Source: Streptomyces bambusae (GTDB lineage Bacteria; Actinomycetota; Actinomycetes; Streptomycetales; Streptomycetaceae). From it: a stretch of 41,924 bases of DNA. The stretch's first letter is position 1. Every line of letters starts with the position of its first letter. Positions 16,635 to 26,018 of the stretch are shown here, in pieces. The position numbers and the translations under genes are program-made. Where the stretch lies: NCBI RefSeq assembly GCF_020532645.1, contig NZ_JAJAUZ010000060.1, positions 1-41,924 on the forward strand, written 5' to 3'. The notes beneath the pieces were generated by a model. It was given only the letters and a program-made list of their open reading frames with translations. It made no database searches and was not told the DNA's origin.

Positions 16635-17591
16635 CTAACCGCGGCCACCGACAGCGCCCGGCGGCGAGGGTTCTCGGCGCGACGGCGGGTGGGTGGCCAG
16701 CCAGTGCCGGGCGATCTGCTCGCGCGTGGTCACCCACGCCCCGCCGCGCTGCGCGACGTGCTCCAGGAAGCCGTCGAGCACCCGGATCCGGCCGGGCTTC
16801 CCGATGATCCGGCAGTGCATGCCGACGCTCATCATCCGCGGCCGGTCCGCCCCCTCGGCGTGCAGCGTGTCGAAGGTGTCGACCAGGTACGCGAGCATGT
16901 CGTCGGCGGTCGTGAAGCCGTGCACGAGCAGGAACTTGAAGTCGTTGGCGTCCAGGCTGTACGGCAGCACGAGGTGCGGCCGGCCGGCCGCCGTCACGTA
17001 GAACGGCAGGTCGTCCGAGTAGTCGTCGGAGTCGTACAGGAAGCCGCCCGCCTCGGCGACCAGCCGCCGCGTGTGCGGGCTGGTCCGTCCGGTGTACCAG
17101 CCCACCGGACGCCGTCCGACCAGCCGCCGGATCGTCTCCGTCGCCTCCGCGATGTCGGCCCGCTCGGCCTCCTCGGGCATGTGGCGGTAGTCGATCCAGC
17201 GCCGGCCGTGGCTCGCCACCTCCCAGCCCGCGGCGCCCATCGCCCGGGCCGCGTCCGGGTTGCGTTCGAGCGCCTGCGCCACCGCGTACACCGTCAGCGG
17301 CACGCCGTGCGCCGCGAGCGTGCGGTGGATCCGCCAGAACCCGGCGCGCGCCCCGTACGCGAACATCGACTCGACGTTCAGGTCCCGCCCGCCGACCACC
17401 GGCGGCGCTCCGACCAGTTCGTGCAGGTACGCCTCGGAGGCGGGGTCGCCCTCCAGGACGTTCTGCTCGCCGCCCTCCTCGTAGTTGAGGACGAGGCTGA
17501 CGGCCACCCGGGCGCCGCCGGGCCAGGCGGCGTGCGGCGGCTCGGCGCCGTAGCCGACGAGATCGCGCTGATGCTCGGACACCCGCGGCAC
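16635..17591 (-). CDS. puuE: Allantoinase PuuE-type polysaccharide-deacetylase-fold hydrolase
   Basis: A 318-residue protein matching the PuuE branch of the NodB-like fold: RDLVGYGAEPPHAAWPGGARVAVSLVLNYEEGGE, NVESMFAYGARAGFWRIHRTL, GWEVASHGRRWIDYRHMPEEAE, GWYTGRTSPHTRRL and YDSDDYSDDLPFYV. PuuE hydrolyses allantoin to allantoate in purine degradation. Other purine genes are not next to it, so a different cyclic amide substrate is possible. Start GTG 17591; a second GTG three codons in is an alternative. It lies upstream of the Imm49-like gene on the same strand, 38 bases apart. Confidence 0.87.
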   Translation of the reverse strand: MPRVSEHQRDLVGYGAEPPHAAWPGGARVAVSLVLNYEEGGEQNVLEGDPASEAYLHELVGAPPVVGGRDLNVESMFAYGARAGFWRIHRTLAAHGVPLTVYAVAQALERNPDAARAMGAAGWEVASHGRRWIDYRHMPEEAERADIAEATETIRRLVGRRPVGWYTGRTSPHTRRLVAEAGGFLYDSDDYSDDLPFYVTAAGRPHLVLPYSLDANDFKFLLVHGFTTADDMLAYLVDTFDTLHAEGADRPRMMSVGMHCRIIGKPGRIRVLDGFLEHVAQRGGAWVTTREQIARHWLATHPPSRREPSPPGAVGGRG

Positions 17592-17705
17592 CCTACCGCC
17601 GGCGTCCCGTCCGGCACCGGTACGGCACGGCGTACGGGTCCGCCGGTCGCCCCCGCCCCCGCCCCCGGTGCCGGTGCCGGTGCCGCGGGCACAAGGCGCG
17701 GGGTC

Positions 17706-18272
17706 TCAGACGCCGGCCGGCGCGGGCCAGGCGTCGCGTCCGGCCAGGTCCAGGACGAGCGCGGCGATGTTCCAGGCGTCGTCCTCGCCGCGGTGGTGGC
17801 GGCCCTCCAGCGGGAGGCCCGCGACGGTCAGGGCGCGTGCCATGCCGGGGCGTTTGCGCAGGCCGTGGGCCTCTGCGAAGACGGCCTTCGCATTGGTGTG
17901 GTGCTGCCCGAACGGGTACGCGGTGTCCGTGGCCCGGCACTGGCGGGTGAACTGGAGCCGGTCGTAGTCGCCCCAGCTCGCCCACGGCCGCACACCCGCC
18001 CCGTGCTCGGCCGCCAGCATCCGGCAGGCCTCGGCGAAGCCGACGCCCGTGTCCACCTCCTCCTGGGTGAGGCCGGTCAGCTGCGTGCAGAACGCGCTCA
18101 CCGACGACCGGGCGGGCCGCACGAGAATGCGGTGCCGCGCCACCCGCTCGCGCCGGCCGAGGTCGACGACGGTCAGGCCGATCTCGATGATCTCGCTGAC
18201 GGCTCCGGGCGGCTCCTGGCCCTCCCAGCAGGTGGCTTCGACATCGATGACGTTCAACAGATTCGGGTTCAC
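17706..18272 (-). CDS. DEDDh 3'-5' exonuclease (KapD/ERI1-like)
   Basis: A 188-residue single-domain exonuclease. Metal-binding residues are in NVIDVEATCW (Asp and Glu), SWGDYDRLQF (second Asp), and HHRGEDDAWNIA (His and last Asp). The order and spacing fit the ERI1/KapD group of RNase-T-like exonucleases acting on RNA or DNA 3' ends. GTG 18272 is the first start in front of the domain; the frame continues open upstream but without coding bias. Confidence 0.88.
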   Translation of the reverse strand: MNPNLLNVIDVEATCWEGQEPPGAVSEIIEIGLTVVDLGRRERVARHRILVRPARSSVSAFCTQLTGLTQEEVDTGVGFAEACRMLAAEHGAGVRPWASWGDYDRLQFTRQCRATDTAYPFGQHHTNAKAVFAEAHGLRKRPGMARALTVAGLPLEGRHHRGEDDAWNIAALVLDLAGRDAWPAPAGV

Positions 18273-18393
18273 CGCCCCGATGATGGCGGGCGGGCCGCGA
18301 TCGCCCAACCGGTTTTCCGGTGCCGCAGCCGCCCCGACCCGGCCGGAGCAGCGCCGGCTGCGCGGACGGCCCGGCCGTGGTCGTATCGGTGGG

Positions 18394-18573
18394 ATGAAGG
18401 ACCCCTTCGCCTGCGACGAGCCGGCACTCCTGGCCCGGTCGGGCCCGGCGGACCGGGCCGCGGCCCGCCGCACCGTGGCCTCCCGGGCCACCGGAAGCGC
18501 CGACCTGCAAGACCTGCTGGACATGCTCGGCCTGTGGCCCCGGGACGACCCGCCGGACCACCCCGCCCGGTGA
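18394..18573 (+). CDS. Small acidic protein of unknown function
   Basis: A 59-residue protein, MKDPFACDEPALLARSG...PPDHPAR. Nearly every codon ends in G or C, stronger bias than the surrounding noncoding DNA, which supports it as a gene. The central part (GSADLQDLLDMLGLWPR) should form a helix. ATG 18394 follows a GGTGGG stretch. It is divergent from the exonuclease gene and ends just before a strong terminator. No family recognised. Confidence 0.6.
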   Translation: MKDPFACDEPALLARSGPADRAAARRTVASRATGSADLQDLLDMLGLWPRDDPPDHPAR

Positions 18574-18581
18574 CCGCCCGG

Positions 18582-18622
18582 CCCCGCGGGCGTGCGGCGG
18601 GGGCCGCCGCACGCCTGCGGGG
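18582..18622. terminator. Bidirectional hairpin terminator
   Basis: A 19-bp stem (18582-18600 with 18604-18622) with one G-T wobble and a GGG loop. It lies between the converging small-protein and CPT-like genes. Confidence 0.8.
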
Positions 18623-18652
18623 CGCGGTGCGTCGGGGCCTTCGCGGTCCGCG

Positions 18653-19186
18653 TCAGCCGACGCGGGCCGCGATGGTCCGCGCGCACTCCAGGGACTCGGT
18701 CCGCGTCGTGTCCACCTCCACGTCGTAGCGCACGCCCCGGTGGACCGCGTCCGCCTGCTGTGCGGCCATGCCCCGGGCCCGGTCTCCGCGGGCCACCTCG
18801 CGGCCCGCGGCGACGGCCCCCTCGCACCGGACGCCGACCCACAGCACGGGCAGGTCGCCCACCGCGTCCCGCCACCGCTGCTGGGAGCCCGCGCCGCTCA
18901 GGAACACGTCGTCGACGACGACCCGGGCACCCGCCCGCGCCATCGCGACGATCCCCGCCCGCCACGCCGCCTCCAGCTCCCGGAAGCCGGCCCCGACGCT
19001 CACCCCGCCGTCCGCCGCGAAGGAGATCCCCTCGTCCGCCTCCTGCATGCGCGCAGGCAACGCGTCGACGAACGAGTCGATGCCGAAGGCCACCCACGGA
19101 TCCGGCAGCACGTCCTGCAGACACCGCACGATGCCCGTCTTCCCCGCACTGGACCCGCCGTTGATGATGATCATCCGAATGCTCAT
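18653..19186 (-). CDS. Chloramphenicol phosphotransferase-like kinase
   Basis: A 177-residue P-loop kinase. Walker A is GGSSAGKT at residues 10-17, followed by WVAFGIDSFVDALP where the Asp corresponds to the catalytic Asp37 of chloramphenicol 3-O-phosphotransferase of S. venezuelae. VVVDDVFLSG and LPVLWVGVRCE...ARGDRARGMA (lid with arginines) also match. Known members inactivate chloramphenicol by phosphorylation; others may act on unrelated alcohols. Start ATG 19186, with an in-frame ATG four codons later. Confidence 0.87.
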   Translation of the reverse strand: MSIRMIIINGGSSAGKTGIVRCLQDVLPDPWVAFGIDSFVDALPARMQEADEGISFAADGGVSVGAGFRELEAAWRAGIVAMARAGARVVVDDVFLSGAGSQQRWRDAVGDLPVLWVGVRCEGAVAAGREVARGDRARGMAAQQADAVHRGVRYDVEVDTTRTESLECARTIAARVG

Positions 19187-19237
19187 CGCGCCACGGTACG
19201 ACGGGGCCCGCCCGGCCCGCCCGCGAGTTCCGTGCGC

Positions 19238-19636
19238 CTACGACCGCGCCCGGGCCCGTCCCGGCAGGACCGACTGGGCGAACGCCAGGGTGCTCAGGCC
19301 GAACATCAGGACGCCCAGCGGGACGTGCCACGCGGACAGGTGCGCGATGCCGAGCACCACCTGCACCGAGGCGAGGACCAGGAAGCCGGCCGAGTAGAGG
19401 ACGGGGCGGCGCGAGCCGCCGCCCGGCCGCCAGCCCAGGACCGCGGCGACCACGTACAGCATGGTGGCGCCGTACATCACGCGGGACCCCGCGTGGTGCA
19501 GCGTCCCGCCGGCCTCGCCGGCCAGCAGGGCGCCGGCGGTGGCCGCCTGGAAGAACAGGGTCAGGGCCTGGAGCGCTGCCGCGGTGCGCAGGAACGTGAT
19601 GCCGCCCGGAGCGGCCGTCGTCGTGTGCGAAGCCAT
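19238..19636 (-). CDS. Four-helix membrane protein linked to the sigma factor
   Basis: A 132-residue protein with four hydrophobic segments (about 14-38, 52-68, 80-98, 102-122) and a basic tail RARARS. It begins 55 bases after the ECF41 sigma gene on the same strand, so the two are probably one transcript. ECF41 sigma genes usually sit beside a carboxymuconolactone decarboxylase, oxidoreductase or epimerase gene; here the partner is a membrane protein instead. No family is certain. Confidence 0.8.
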   Translation of the reverse strand: MASHTTTAAPGGITFLRTAAALQALTLFFQAATAGALLAGEAGGTLHHAGSRVMYGATMLYVVAAVLGWRPGGGSRRPVLYSAGFLVLASVQVVLGIAHLSAWHVPLGVLMFGLSTLAFAQSVLPGRARARS

Positions 19637-19691
19637 GATGGATCCCCCTCGTGTCGATGCGTCGGTGGAGCGGTGTGCCGGGCCGGCGGTG

Positions 19692-20588
19692 TCAGCGCAG
19701 GCCGAGTGGGGTCCCGGAGCCGATGTGCGTCAGCTTCGCCGGGTTGCGCACCAGGTAGAGGCCGGTGATGCCGGTCTCCTCGACGCGGACGGCCAGGACG
19801 CCCTCCAGTTCGCCGTCGAGGTGCACCGCGAGTGCGGTGGAGCCGTTGACCACCGCCGGCTCGCAGGTGACCGCCACCCCGGACGAGGCAGCGCCCCCCA
19901 GGTAGAAGCGGACGAACTTCTCGGCACCGACGACGGGCCGCAGCGAGGCCCGCTTCACGCCGCCGCCGTCGCTCACCAGCACGACATCGGGGGCGAGCAC
20001 GTCCAGCAGCGCCTGCGGGTCGCCGGTCTCCAGCGCCCGCCGGAACGACTCCACGGCCGCCCGGGTCTCGCGCGCCGTGACCGACCGCCGGGGCCGCCGG
20101 GCGTCGACGTGCCGGCGGGCCCGGTGCGCGATCTGCCGGACGGCCGGCAGGGTCTTGCCGACGGCCTCGGCTATCTCGTCGTAGCCGACGTCGAACACCT
20201 CGCGGAGCACGAACACCGCCCGCTCGGTGGGCGACAGGCTCTCCAGGACCAGCATCATCGCCATCGACATGCTCTCCGCGAGTTCCACGTCCTCGGCGAC
20301 ATCGGGTGCGGTGAGCAGCGGTTCCGGCAGCCACTGCCCCACGTACGCTTCCCGGCGGCGCTTGACGGTGCGCATCCGGTTGAGCGCCAGCCGGGTCGTG
20401 ATCCGCACCAAGTACGCACGCGGATCGGCCACTTGGGACATGTCCGCGGCGCTCCAGCGCAGCCACGTCTCCTGCAGCACGTCCTCGGTGTCGGCGGCCG
20501 AACCGAGCATCTCGTAGGCGACGGTGAACAGCAGGTTGCGGTGGCCGACGAACGCGTCGGTCGCCGGATCGGCGGCGTGGTCGGTCAT
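19692..20588 (-). CDS. ECF41-family RNA polymerase sigma factor (SigJ-like)
   Basis: A 298-residue sigma factor. Region 2 (FVGHRNLLFTVAYEMLGSAADTEDVLQETWLRW) is at residues 8-75, region 4 (LESLSPTERAVFVLREVFDVGYDEIAEAVGKTLPAVRQIAHRARRHV) at about 105-160, followed by a SnoaL-like C-terminal domain. The motifs DGGGVK and NPAKL near the end are the ECF41 markers; that extension tunes core-polymerase binding and replaces an anti-sigma factor. Start ATG 20588; ATG 20600 is possible but GGGAG abuts it with no spacing. It is divergent from the broken MBL gene. Confidence 0.93.
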   Translation of the reverse strand: MTDHAADPATDAFVGHRNLLFTVAYEMLGSAADTEDVLQETWLRWSAADMSQVADPRAYLVRITTRLALNRMRTVKRRREAYVGQWLPEPLLTAPDVAEDVELAESMSMAMMLVLESLSPTERAVFVLREVFDVGYDEIAEAVGKTLPAVRQIAHRARRHVDARRPRRSVTARETRAAVESFRRALETGDPQALLDVLAPDVVLVSDGGGVKRASLRPVVGAEKFVRFYLGGAASSGVAVTCEPAVVNGSTALAVHLDGELEGVLAVRVEETGITGLYLVRNPAKLTHIGSGTPLGLR

Positions 20589-20685
20589 CTCTCGCTCCAT
20601 CTCCCTCGGTTGCCCGGTCGGACAGCCCGACTCAAGGGGTCCGACCTCAAGACACCGGCCGGCGCACGGCCGTGACGCGATGTGA

Positions 20686-21414
20686 CGCAGTTCACCAGCC
20701 GGGCGCCGCGACGAGGTCGCGGGCGGCGGCCGGCGGATCCTCGTCGACACCGGCATCGGCAACGGCAAGTCCCGCGCCAACCCGGCCTGGAACGGCCTGC
20801 GGACGGACTACCTCGACCGCCTCACCGCGGCCGGCTTCGCCCCCGACCGCATCGACCTGGTCGTCCTCACCCACCTGCACACGGACCACGTCGGCTGGAA
20901 CACCCGCGACGACAACGGCACGTGGGTGCCGACGTTCCCGCGCGCCCGCTACGTCACCTCCCGTGCGGAACGGGCCTACTGGGCCGGCCAGGCCATGGAC
21001 GAAGCCCGCACGCAGATGTTCCGGGACTCCGTCCTCCCCGTCGAGGACGCCGGCCTGCTCGACCTGGTCGACGTACCCGACGGCGGCACCGGCATCGCGC
21101 CCGGCGTACGCCTCGTCCCCACGCCGGGCCACACGCCCGGGCACATCGCCGTCCGCCTCACCGCCGGCGGCCACACCGCGCTGATCACCGGCGACTGCAT
21201 CCACCACCCCGTCCAGCTCGCCCGGCCCGCCATCGGATCCTGCGTCGACACCGACCCGGCCCGGGCCGCGGCCACCCGCACCCGCCTGCTCGACGACCTC
21301 GCCGGTACCGACACCCTCCTCCTCGGCACCCACTTCCCCCCTCCCACCGCCGGCCGCGTCCACCGGGCCGGCACCGGCTACCGCCTGCTCCCGGTCCCCG
21401 CGCGCACGGCCTGA
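20686..21414 (+). pseudogene. Metallo-beta-lactamase-fold hydrolase, 5' end missing
   Basis: From 20686 the frame reads RRILVDTGIGNGKSRANPAW, then LVVLTHLHTDHVGWNTRDDNGTWVPTFP, GHTPGHIAV, ITGDCIHH and GTHFPPPTAGRV, so all zinc-ligand motifs (HxHxDH, His, Asp, His) and the C-terminus are present. The N-terminal 60-70 residues that normally precede ILVDTGIGNGK are absent: an in-frame TGA sits at 20683-20685, and no ATG, GTG or TTG occurs in frame until GTG 20923, after the HxHxDH motif. Upstream is the sigma-factor promoter region, so a deletion joining the two is the simplest explanation. Family members include lactonase-like hydrolases. Confidence 0.8.
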
Positions 21415-21479
21415 GCGCGCTCTGCCGAGAAGGAGCGGCCTGAGAGCGCCCGGCCGGAACGGCCCGCCGCGGCGCCGCG

Positions 21480-22142
21480 CTACGCCTCGCAGCGCCCGAA
21501 GGTCACCACGTACGTGCCCGCGTCGCCGAAGCCGGCGCCGCGGGGGTCGGCCGCGCCACCGCGCGGGGCGATGCCGATCTGGGTGAAGGCGGGGTCGCGG
21601 ATGATCTCGGCGTGGCCTTCCTTGCTCTCGTACAGCCACCAGTTGACGGCCGCACGGGGGGTGCCCTGGCCGCCCCACCCGTTGTAGGTGATCTCGGCGT
21701 TCCGCCACGATCGCCCGCCGGCGCAGTAGCCCTCACCGCGGATCCGGTTCGAGATCTGCTCCTCACGGGTGCCCGCGACTTGCGGGTTGCGGTGCGGATC
21801 CTTCTTGTCGCCCCACCACTTCTGCGCCAAGGCGGCCGTCACGTGCTTGTTCGCCGCCTCCCGCAACTGCCCGGAATCCTCCAGCTCCTGGAGGCCCAGC
21901 CGCCGCCGTTCCGCGTTGATCAGGCAGTACACACCGCCCGTCGCGGGCAGCACGCCGAAGCCGAACCGGCCCGGATCGGCGGGCGGCGGCCGGTCGTAGG
22001 CGTCCGACCCCAGCGAGCCGCACTCCTGCCACGGCGCGGCGGCATACGCAGCTGCCGGCACCCCCGGCAGAACCAGAGCGGGCAACAGCCCCGCCGCGGC
22101 GGCCAGCAGTACGGCCCGGGTGTGCCCGGTGCGTGCCCTCAT
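21480..22142 (-). CDS. Secreted CAP-domain protein (SCP/PR1-like)
   Basis: A 220-residue exported protein. Signal peptide: basic MRARTGHTR, hydrophobic core AVLLAAAAGLLPALVLPG, cleavage around AYA-A near residue 34. Mature part has VYCLINAERRRLGLQELEDSGQLREAANKHV, KWWGDKKDPH, EITYNGWGGQGTPRAAVNWWLYESKEGHAEIIRDPAFTQIGIA, the CAP-fold pattern with His and Glu residues of the cavity. Four mature Cys suggest disulfides. CAP proteins bind lipids or act on wall/extracellular targets; function here is not known. It is downstream of the M1 peptidase gene on the same strand. A second CAP protein is at 28995-29561. Confidence 0.85.
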   Translation of the reverse strand: MRARTGHTRAVLLAAAAGLLPALVLPGVPAAAYAAAPWQECGSLGSDAYDRPPPADPGRFGFGVLPATGGVYCLINAERRRLGLQELEDSGQLREAANKHVTAALAQKWWGDKKDPHRNPQVAGTREEQISNRIRGEGYCAGGRSWRNAEITYNGWGGQGTPRAAVNWWLYESKEGHAEIIRDPAFTQIGIAPRGGAADPRGAGFGDAGTYVVTFGRCEA

Positions 22143-22264
22143 TGGGAATCTCTTCTCTCCCCGAGGCCGGAAGGGCCGGACCGGGCCGGGCCCGCAGCGG
22201 GGCCCGCCGGCCACACCCCATCCCATGATGCGCCGCGGCCGGGGGCGCCGCCATCCGGGCCGCG

Positions 22265-22308
22265 CCCGGCCGCCCGGCCGCCCGGCCGCCCGGCCGCCCG
22301 GCCGCCCG
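22265..22308. repeat. 8-bp tandem repeat CCCGGCCG
   Basis: Five perfect copies (22265-22304) and a partial sixth, in the 178-base gap between the CAP gene start and the M1 peptidase stop. The unit is self-complementary apart from its ends, so the array can fold. It ends 12 bases before the peptidase stop. Confidence 0.9.
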
Positions 22309-22320
22309 GGCGACGCGCCG

Positions 22321-23736
<1,416 letters not shown>

Positions 23737-23770
23737 GCCCCGCACGCTAGGACGCCCGTTCGCCCGGACG

Positions 23771-23798
23771 GGCAAGTTCCGTGCAGCGTAGGCAAGTT
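23771..23798. promoter_or_regulatory. Direct repeat GGCAAGTT upstream of the M1 peptidase gene
   Basis: GGCAAGTT occurs at 23771-23778 and 23791-23798, exactly 20 bases apart, 35-62 bases upstream of the peptidase start. On the minus strand the same copies give AACTTGCC, resembling a paired activator or repressor site or a -35. Function is inferred from position only. Confidence 0.35.
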
Positions 23799-23966
23799 GG
23801 CCGAATGTCCCACGACTTCATCACGGCACCGGCACCGCTCCGCCACCGGTCCGCCGCCGCTCCGGCACGGTTCGAGCGATTCTCCACCGATCGTTGATCT
23901 GCTGTGGCCCGGGCGCGGCGGCCGGGGCGCGCCGGGCACGCACACTTCACGCCAAGGAGCGAGCAC

Positions 23967-24710
23967 ATGTCGGCAGTCGGACTTCTGATCCCCACCGTCT
24001 CGTCCCCCGCAGCGCCAGGGCCTCAGGACCCGGCCGTGGCGCCACCGGAGTTCATCGACCTGGCATCGCTGGACACCGGAATCGCCCTCGACATCCGCTA
24101 CGCCGGCCGGGACAACTTCGTCGGAAGACCCCTGGCCGGCTACGAGGCGGGCCTGTGCCTCCTGACGCGTGAGGCCGCCCACGCCCTGGCCGCCGTACAG
24201 CAGGAGGCGGCCGCCCTCGGCTACGGCCTGCTCGTGTACGACGCGTACCGGCCGGCCCGGGCCGTCGCCCACATCGAGCGCTGGGCCGCCGACCCCGACG
24301 ACCAGGACACGAAGGCGGAGTACTACCCGAACCTCGACAAGTCCCGCCTCTTCCACGACGGTTACATCCACGCGAGGTCCGGCCACAGCCGGGGCGGCAC
24401 GGTCGACGTGACCCTCGTGCACCCCTGCGGGACACCGGTCGACATGGGCACCGGCTTCGACTGCTTCGACACCCGGTCCCACACCCTCGATCCGCGCACC
24501 ACCGGTCCCCGGCGCGCGCACCGGCTGCTCCTCAAGTCCGCCATGGAGCGGGCCGGTTTCGTGAACCTCCCCGAGGAGTGGTGGCACTTCACCCACCGCA
24601 GCGAGCCGTACCCGGACACCTACTTCGACTTCCCGGTCGCCCGGTCGTCCCTCGCGAGGCCCGGCGCCCTCGCCGGCGGCGGCCCGGCACTCCTGCAGTC
24701 CGCGGCCTGA
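23967..24710 (+). CDS. VanX-type D-Ala-D-Ala dipeptidase (M15D)
   Basis: A 247-residue zinc dipeptidase. Zinc ligands are in SGHSRGGTVDVTL (His near 140 and Asp seven residues later) and EEWWHF (catalytic Glu and third ligand His). LVYDAYRPARAV is the conserved segment before. It should split D-alanyl-D-alanine. There is no vanH or vanA ligase beside it, so it may serve wall recycling or nutrient use rather than glycopeptide resistance. ATG 23967 has AAGGAG (23954-23959) at 7 nt. No signal peptide is obvious, so it is probably cytosolic. Confidence 0.92.
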   Translation: MSAVGLLIPTVSSPAAPGPQDPAVAPPEFIDLASLDTGIALDIRYAGRDNFVGRPLAGYEAGLCLLTREAAHALAAVQQEAAALGYGLLVYDAYRPARAVAHIERWAADPDDQDTKAEYYPNLDKSRLFHDGYIHARSGHSRGGTVDVTLVHPCGTPVDMGTGFDCFDTRSHTLDPRTTGPRRAHRLLLKSAMERAGFVNLPEEWWHFTHRSEPYPDTYFDFPVARSSLARPGALAGGGPALLQSAA

Positions 24711-24797
24711 CCCGCGTCCCGACGCAGAGGTGTAACCCCCGGTACAGCGGCGCTCCAGCACCGCGATATCCGCCACTCCCACGCTGTGAGGCACCCC

Positions 24798-24820
24798 GGC
24801 GCCGGAACCGTTCCGGTGCC
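24798..24820 (+). promoter_or_regulatory. Hairpin in the phospholipase leader
   Basis: GGCGCCGGAA (24798-24807) pairs with TTCCGGTGCC (24811-24820), ten pairs with one wobble and a CCG loop, ending 21 bases before the start codon. GGCACC (24790-24795) could instead pair with GGTGCC (24815-24820). It may stabilise the message or modulate initiation. Confidence 0.45.
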
Positions 24821-24840
24821 CCTCTCCCGGGAGTTGCCCC

Positions 24841-25320
24841 ATGCGCCGTCGCCTCGCCACCGCACTGGCCGCCACCGCCGCCGCGCTGCTCGCCTTCGCC
24901 ACCCCGGCCGCCGCCGCGCCGGCCGACAAGCCGCAGGTCCTCAGCAGCTGGACCCAGACCGGCGTGTCCAGCTACAACGCCTGGGTGTCGGCCAACGGCA
25001 ACAAGGGCGCCTGGTCGGCGTACGGGTTCGACTGGTCGACCGACTACTGCTCCAGCTCCCCGGACAACCCGTTCGGCTTCCCGTTCCAGACCGCCTGCGC
25101 CCGCCACGACTTCGGCTACCGCAACTACAAGGCGGCCGGCACCTTCGGCTCCAACAAGGCCCGCCTCGACGACGCGTTCCACGCCGACCTCAAGCGGGTC
25201 TGCGGCGCCTACTCCGGCGTGAAGAAGACCTCGTGCGACTCCACGGCCTGGACCTACTACCAGGCCGTGAAGGCGTTCGGCTTCAGCGCCGCGGTCGACG
25301 GCACCGCAAGCACCGTCTGA
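24841..25320 (+). CDS. Secreted phospholipase A2
   Basis: A 159-residue exoenzyme like the S. violaceoruber PLA2. Signal peptide about residues 1-28 (ALAATAAALLAFATPAAAA). The catalytic motif CARHDFGYRNY gives the active His and calcium-binding Asp, and LDDAFHADLKRVC supplies the second Asp of the dyad. Four Cys (DYC, TAC, RVC, TSC) fit the two disulfides of bacterial PLA2. It hydrolyses the sn-2 ester of phospholipids with calcium. ATG 24841 with GGGAG upstream. Confidence 0.93.
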   Translation: MRRRLATALAATAAALLAFATPAAAAPADKPQVLSSWTQTGVSSYNAWVSANGNKGAWSAYGFDWSTDYCSSSPDNPFGFPFQTACARHDFGYRNYKAAGTFGSNKARLDDAFHADLKRVCGAYSGVKKTSCDSTAWTYYQAVKAFGFSAAVDGTASTV

Positions 25321-25356
25321 CCGGCGGCCGGAACGGCGCCGTAACCGCCCCGCGGG

Positions 25357-25977
25357 CTACTCGAACCGGAGGGTGTCCCCGGCCCCCCGGCGCACCACCT
25401 CGGCCGTGCCGCCCGAGAAGTCGATGACGGTGGTGGGCTCGGTGCCGCAGTCACCGGAGTCCACCACGACGTCCACGACGTGGTCGAGCCGCTCCTTGAT
25501 CTCCCAGCCCTGCGTCAGCGGCTCGGCCTCGTCGGGCAGCAGCAGCGTGCTGGACAGGAGCGGCTCGCCCAGCTCGGCGAGCACGGCCTGGGTGACGACG
25601 TGGTCCGGGATCCGGACCCCGACCGTCTTCTTCTTCGGGTGCTGGAGCTGCCTCGGCACCTCCCTGGTCGCCGGCAGGATGAACGTGTAACTGCCCGGCG
25701 TGGCCGCCTTGATGGCCCGGAACACGTCGTTGTCGATCTGGACGAACTGCCCCAGCTGCGCGAAGTTCTGGCAGACGAGGGTGAAGTGGTGCCGGTCGTC
25801 GAGGTTGCGGATCGTGCGGATCCGGCCGAGCCCCTCGCGGTTGCCCAGCTGGCAGCCGAGCGCGTAGCAGGAGTCCGTCGGATACGCGACGAGCCCGCCG
25901 GACCGGATGCTGTCCACGATCGAGCCGATGGTGCGCGGCTGGGGGTTGTCGGGGTGCACGTCGAAGTACTTGGCCAT
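25357..25977 (-). CDS. YciO/YrdC/Sua5-family protein
   Basis: A 206-residue protein of the threonylcarbamoyl-adenylate synthase fold, YciO branch. N-terminal MAKYFDVHPDNPQPRTIGSIVDSIRSGGLVAYPTDSCYALGCQLGNREGLGRIR and the middle PGSYTFILPATREVPRQLQHPKKKTVGVRIPDH match YciO-type proteins. It may act on tRNA t6A synthesis or be an RNA-binding paralogue; a main Sua5 is probably elsewhere. ATG 25977. It converges on the phospholipase gene with 36 bases between stops. Confidence 0.9.
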   Translation of the reverse strand: MAKYFDVHPDNPQPRTIGSIVDSIRSGGLVAYPTDSCYALGCQLGNREGLGRIRTIRNLDDRHHFTLVCQNFAQLGQFVQIDNDVFRAIKAATPGSYTFILPATREVPRQLQHPKKKTVGVRIPDHVVTQAVLAELGEPLLSSTLLLPDEAEPLTQGWEIKERLDHVVDVVVDSGDCGTEPTTVIDFSGGTAEVVRRGAGDTLRFE

Positions 25978-26018
25978 CGCCCGAGCCTACCGGGGATCGG
26001 ACCGGGCGGCGCGGCCGG

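Noticed and set aside
20601..20700. ECF41 autoregulatory promoter (TGTCACA/CGTC)
   Set aside because: Only a one-mismatch CGTCACA with a poor -10 was found at a plausible spacing; not enough to annotate.
22265..22308. CRISPR-like short repeats
   Set aside because: The units are 8 bp without spacers; a simple microsatellite. The 8-bp array at 31703 is the same kind of thing.
23967..24710. Glycopeptide resistance cluster
   Set aside because: Only a vanX-type gene is present; no vanH, vanA-type ligase or VanRS regulators nearby.
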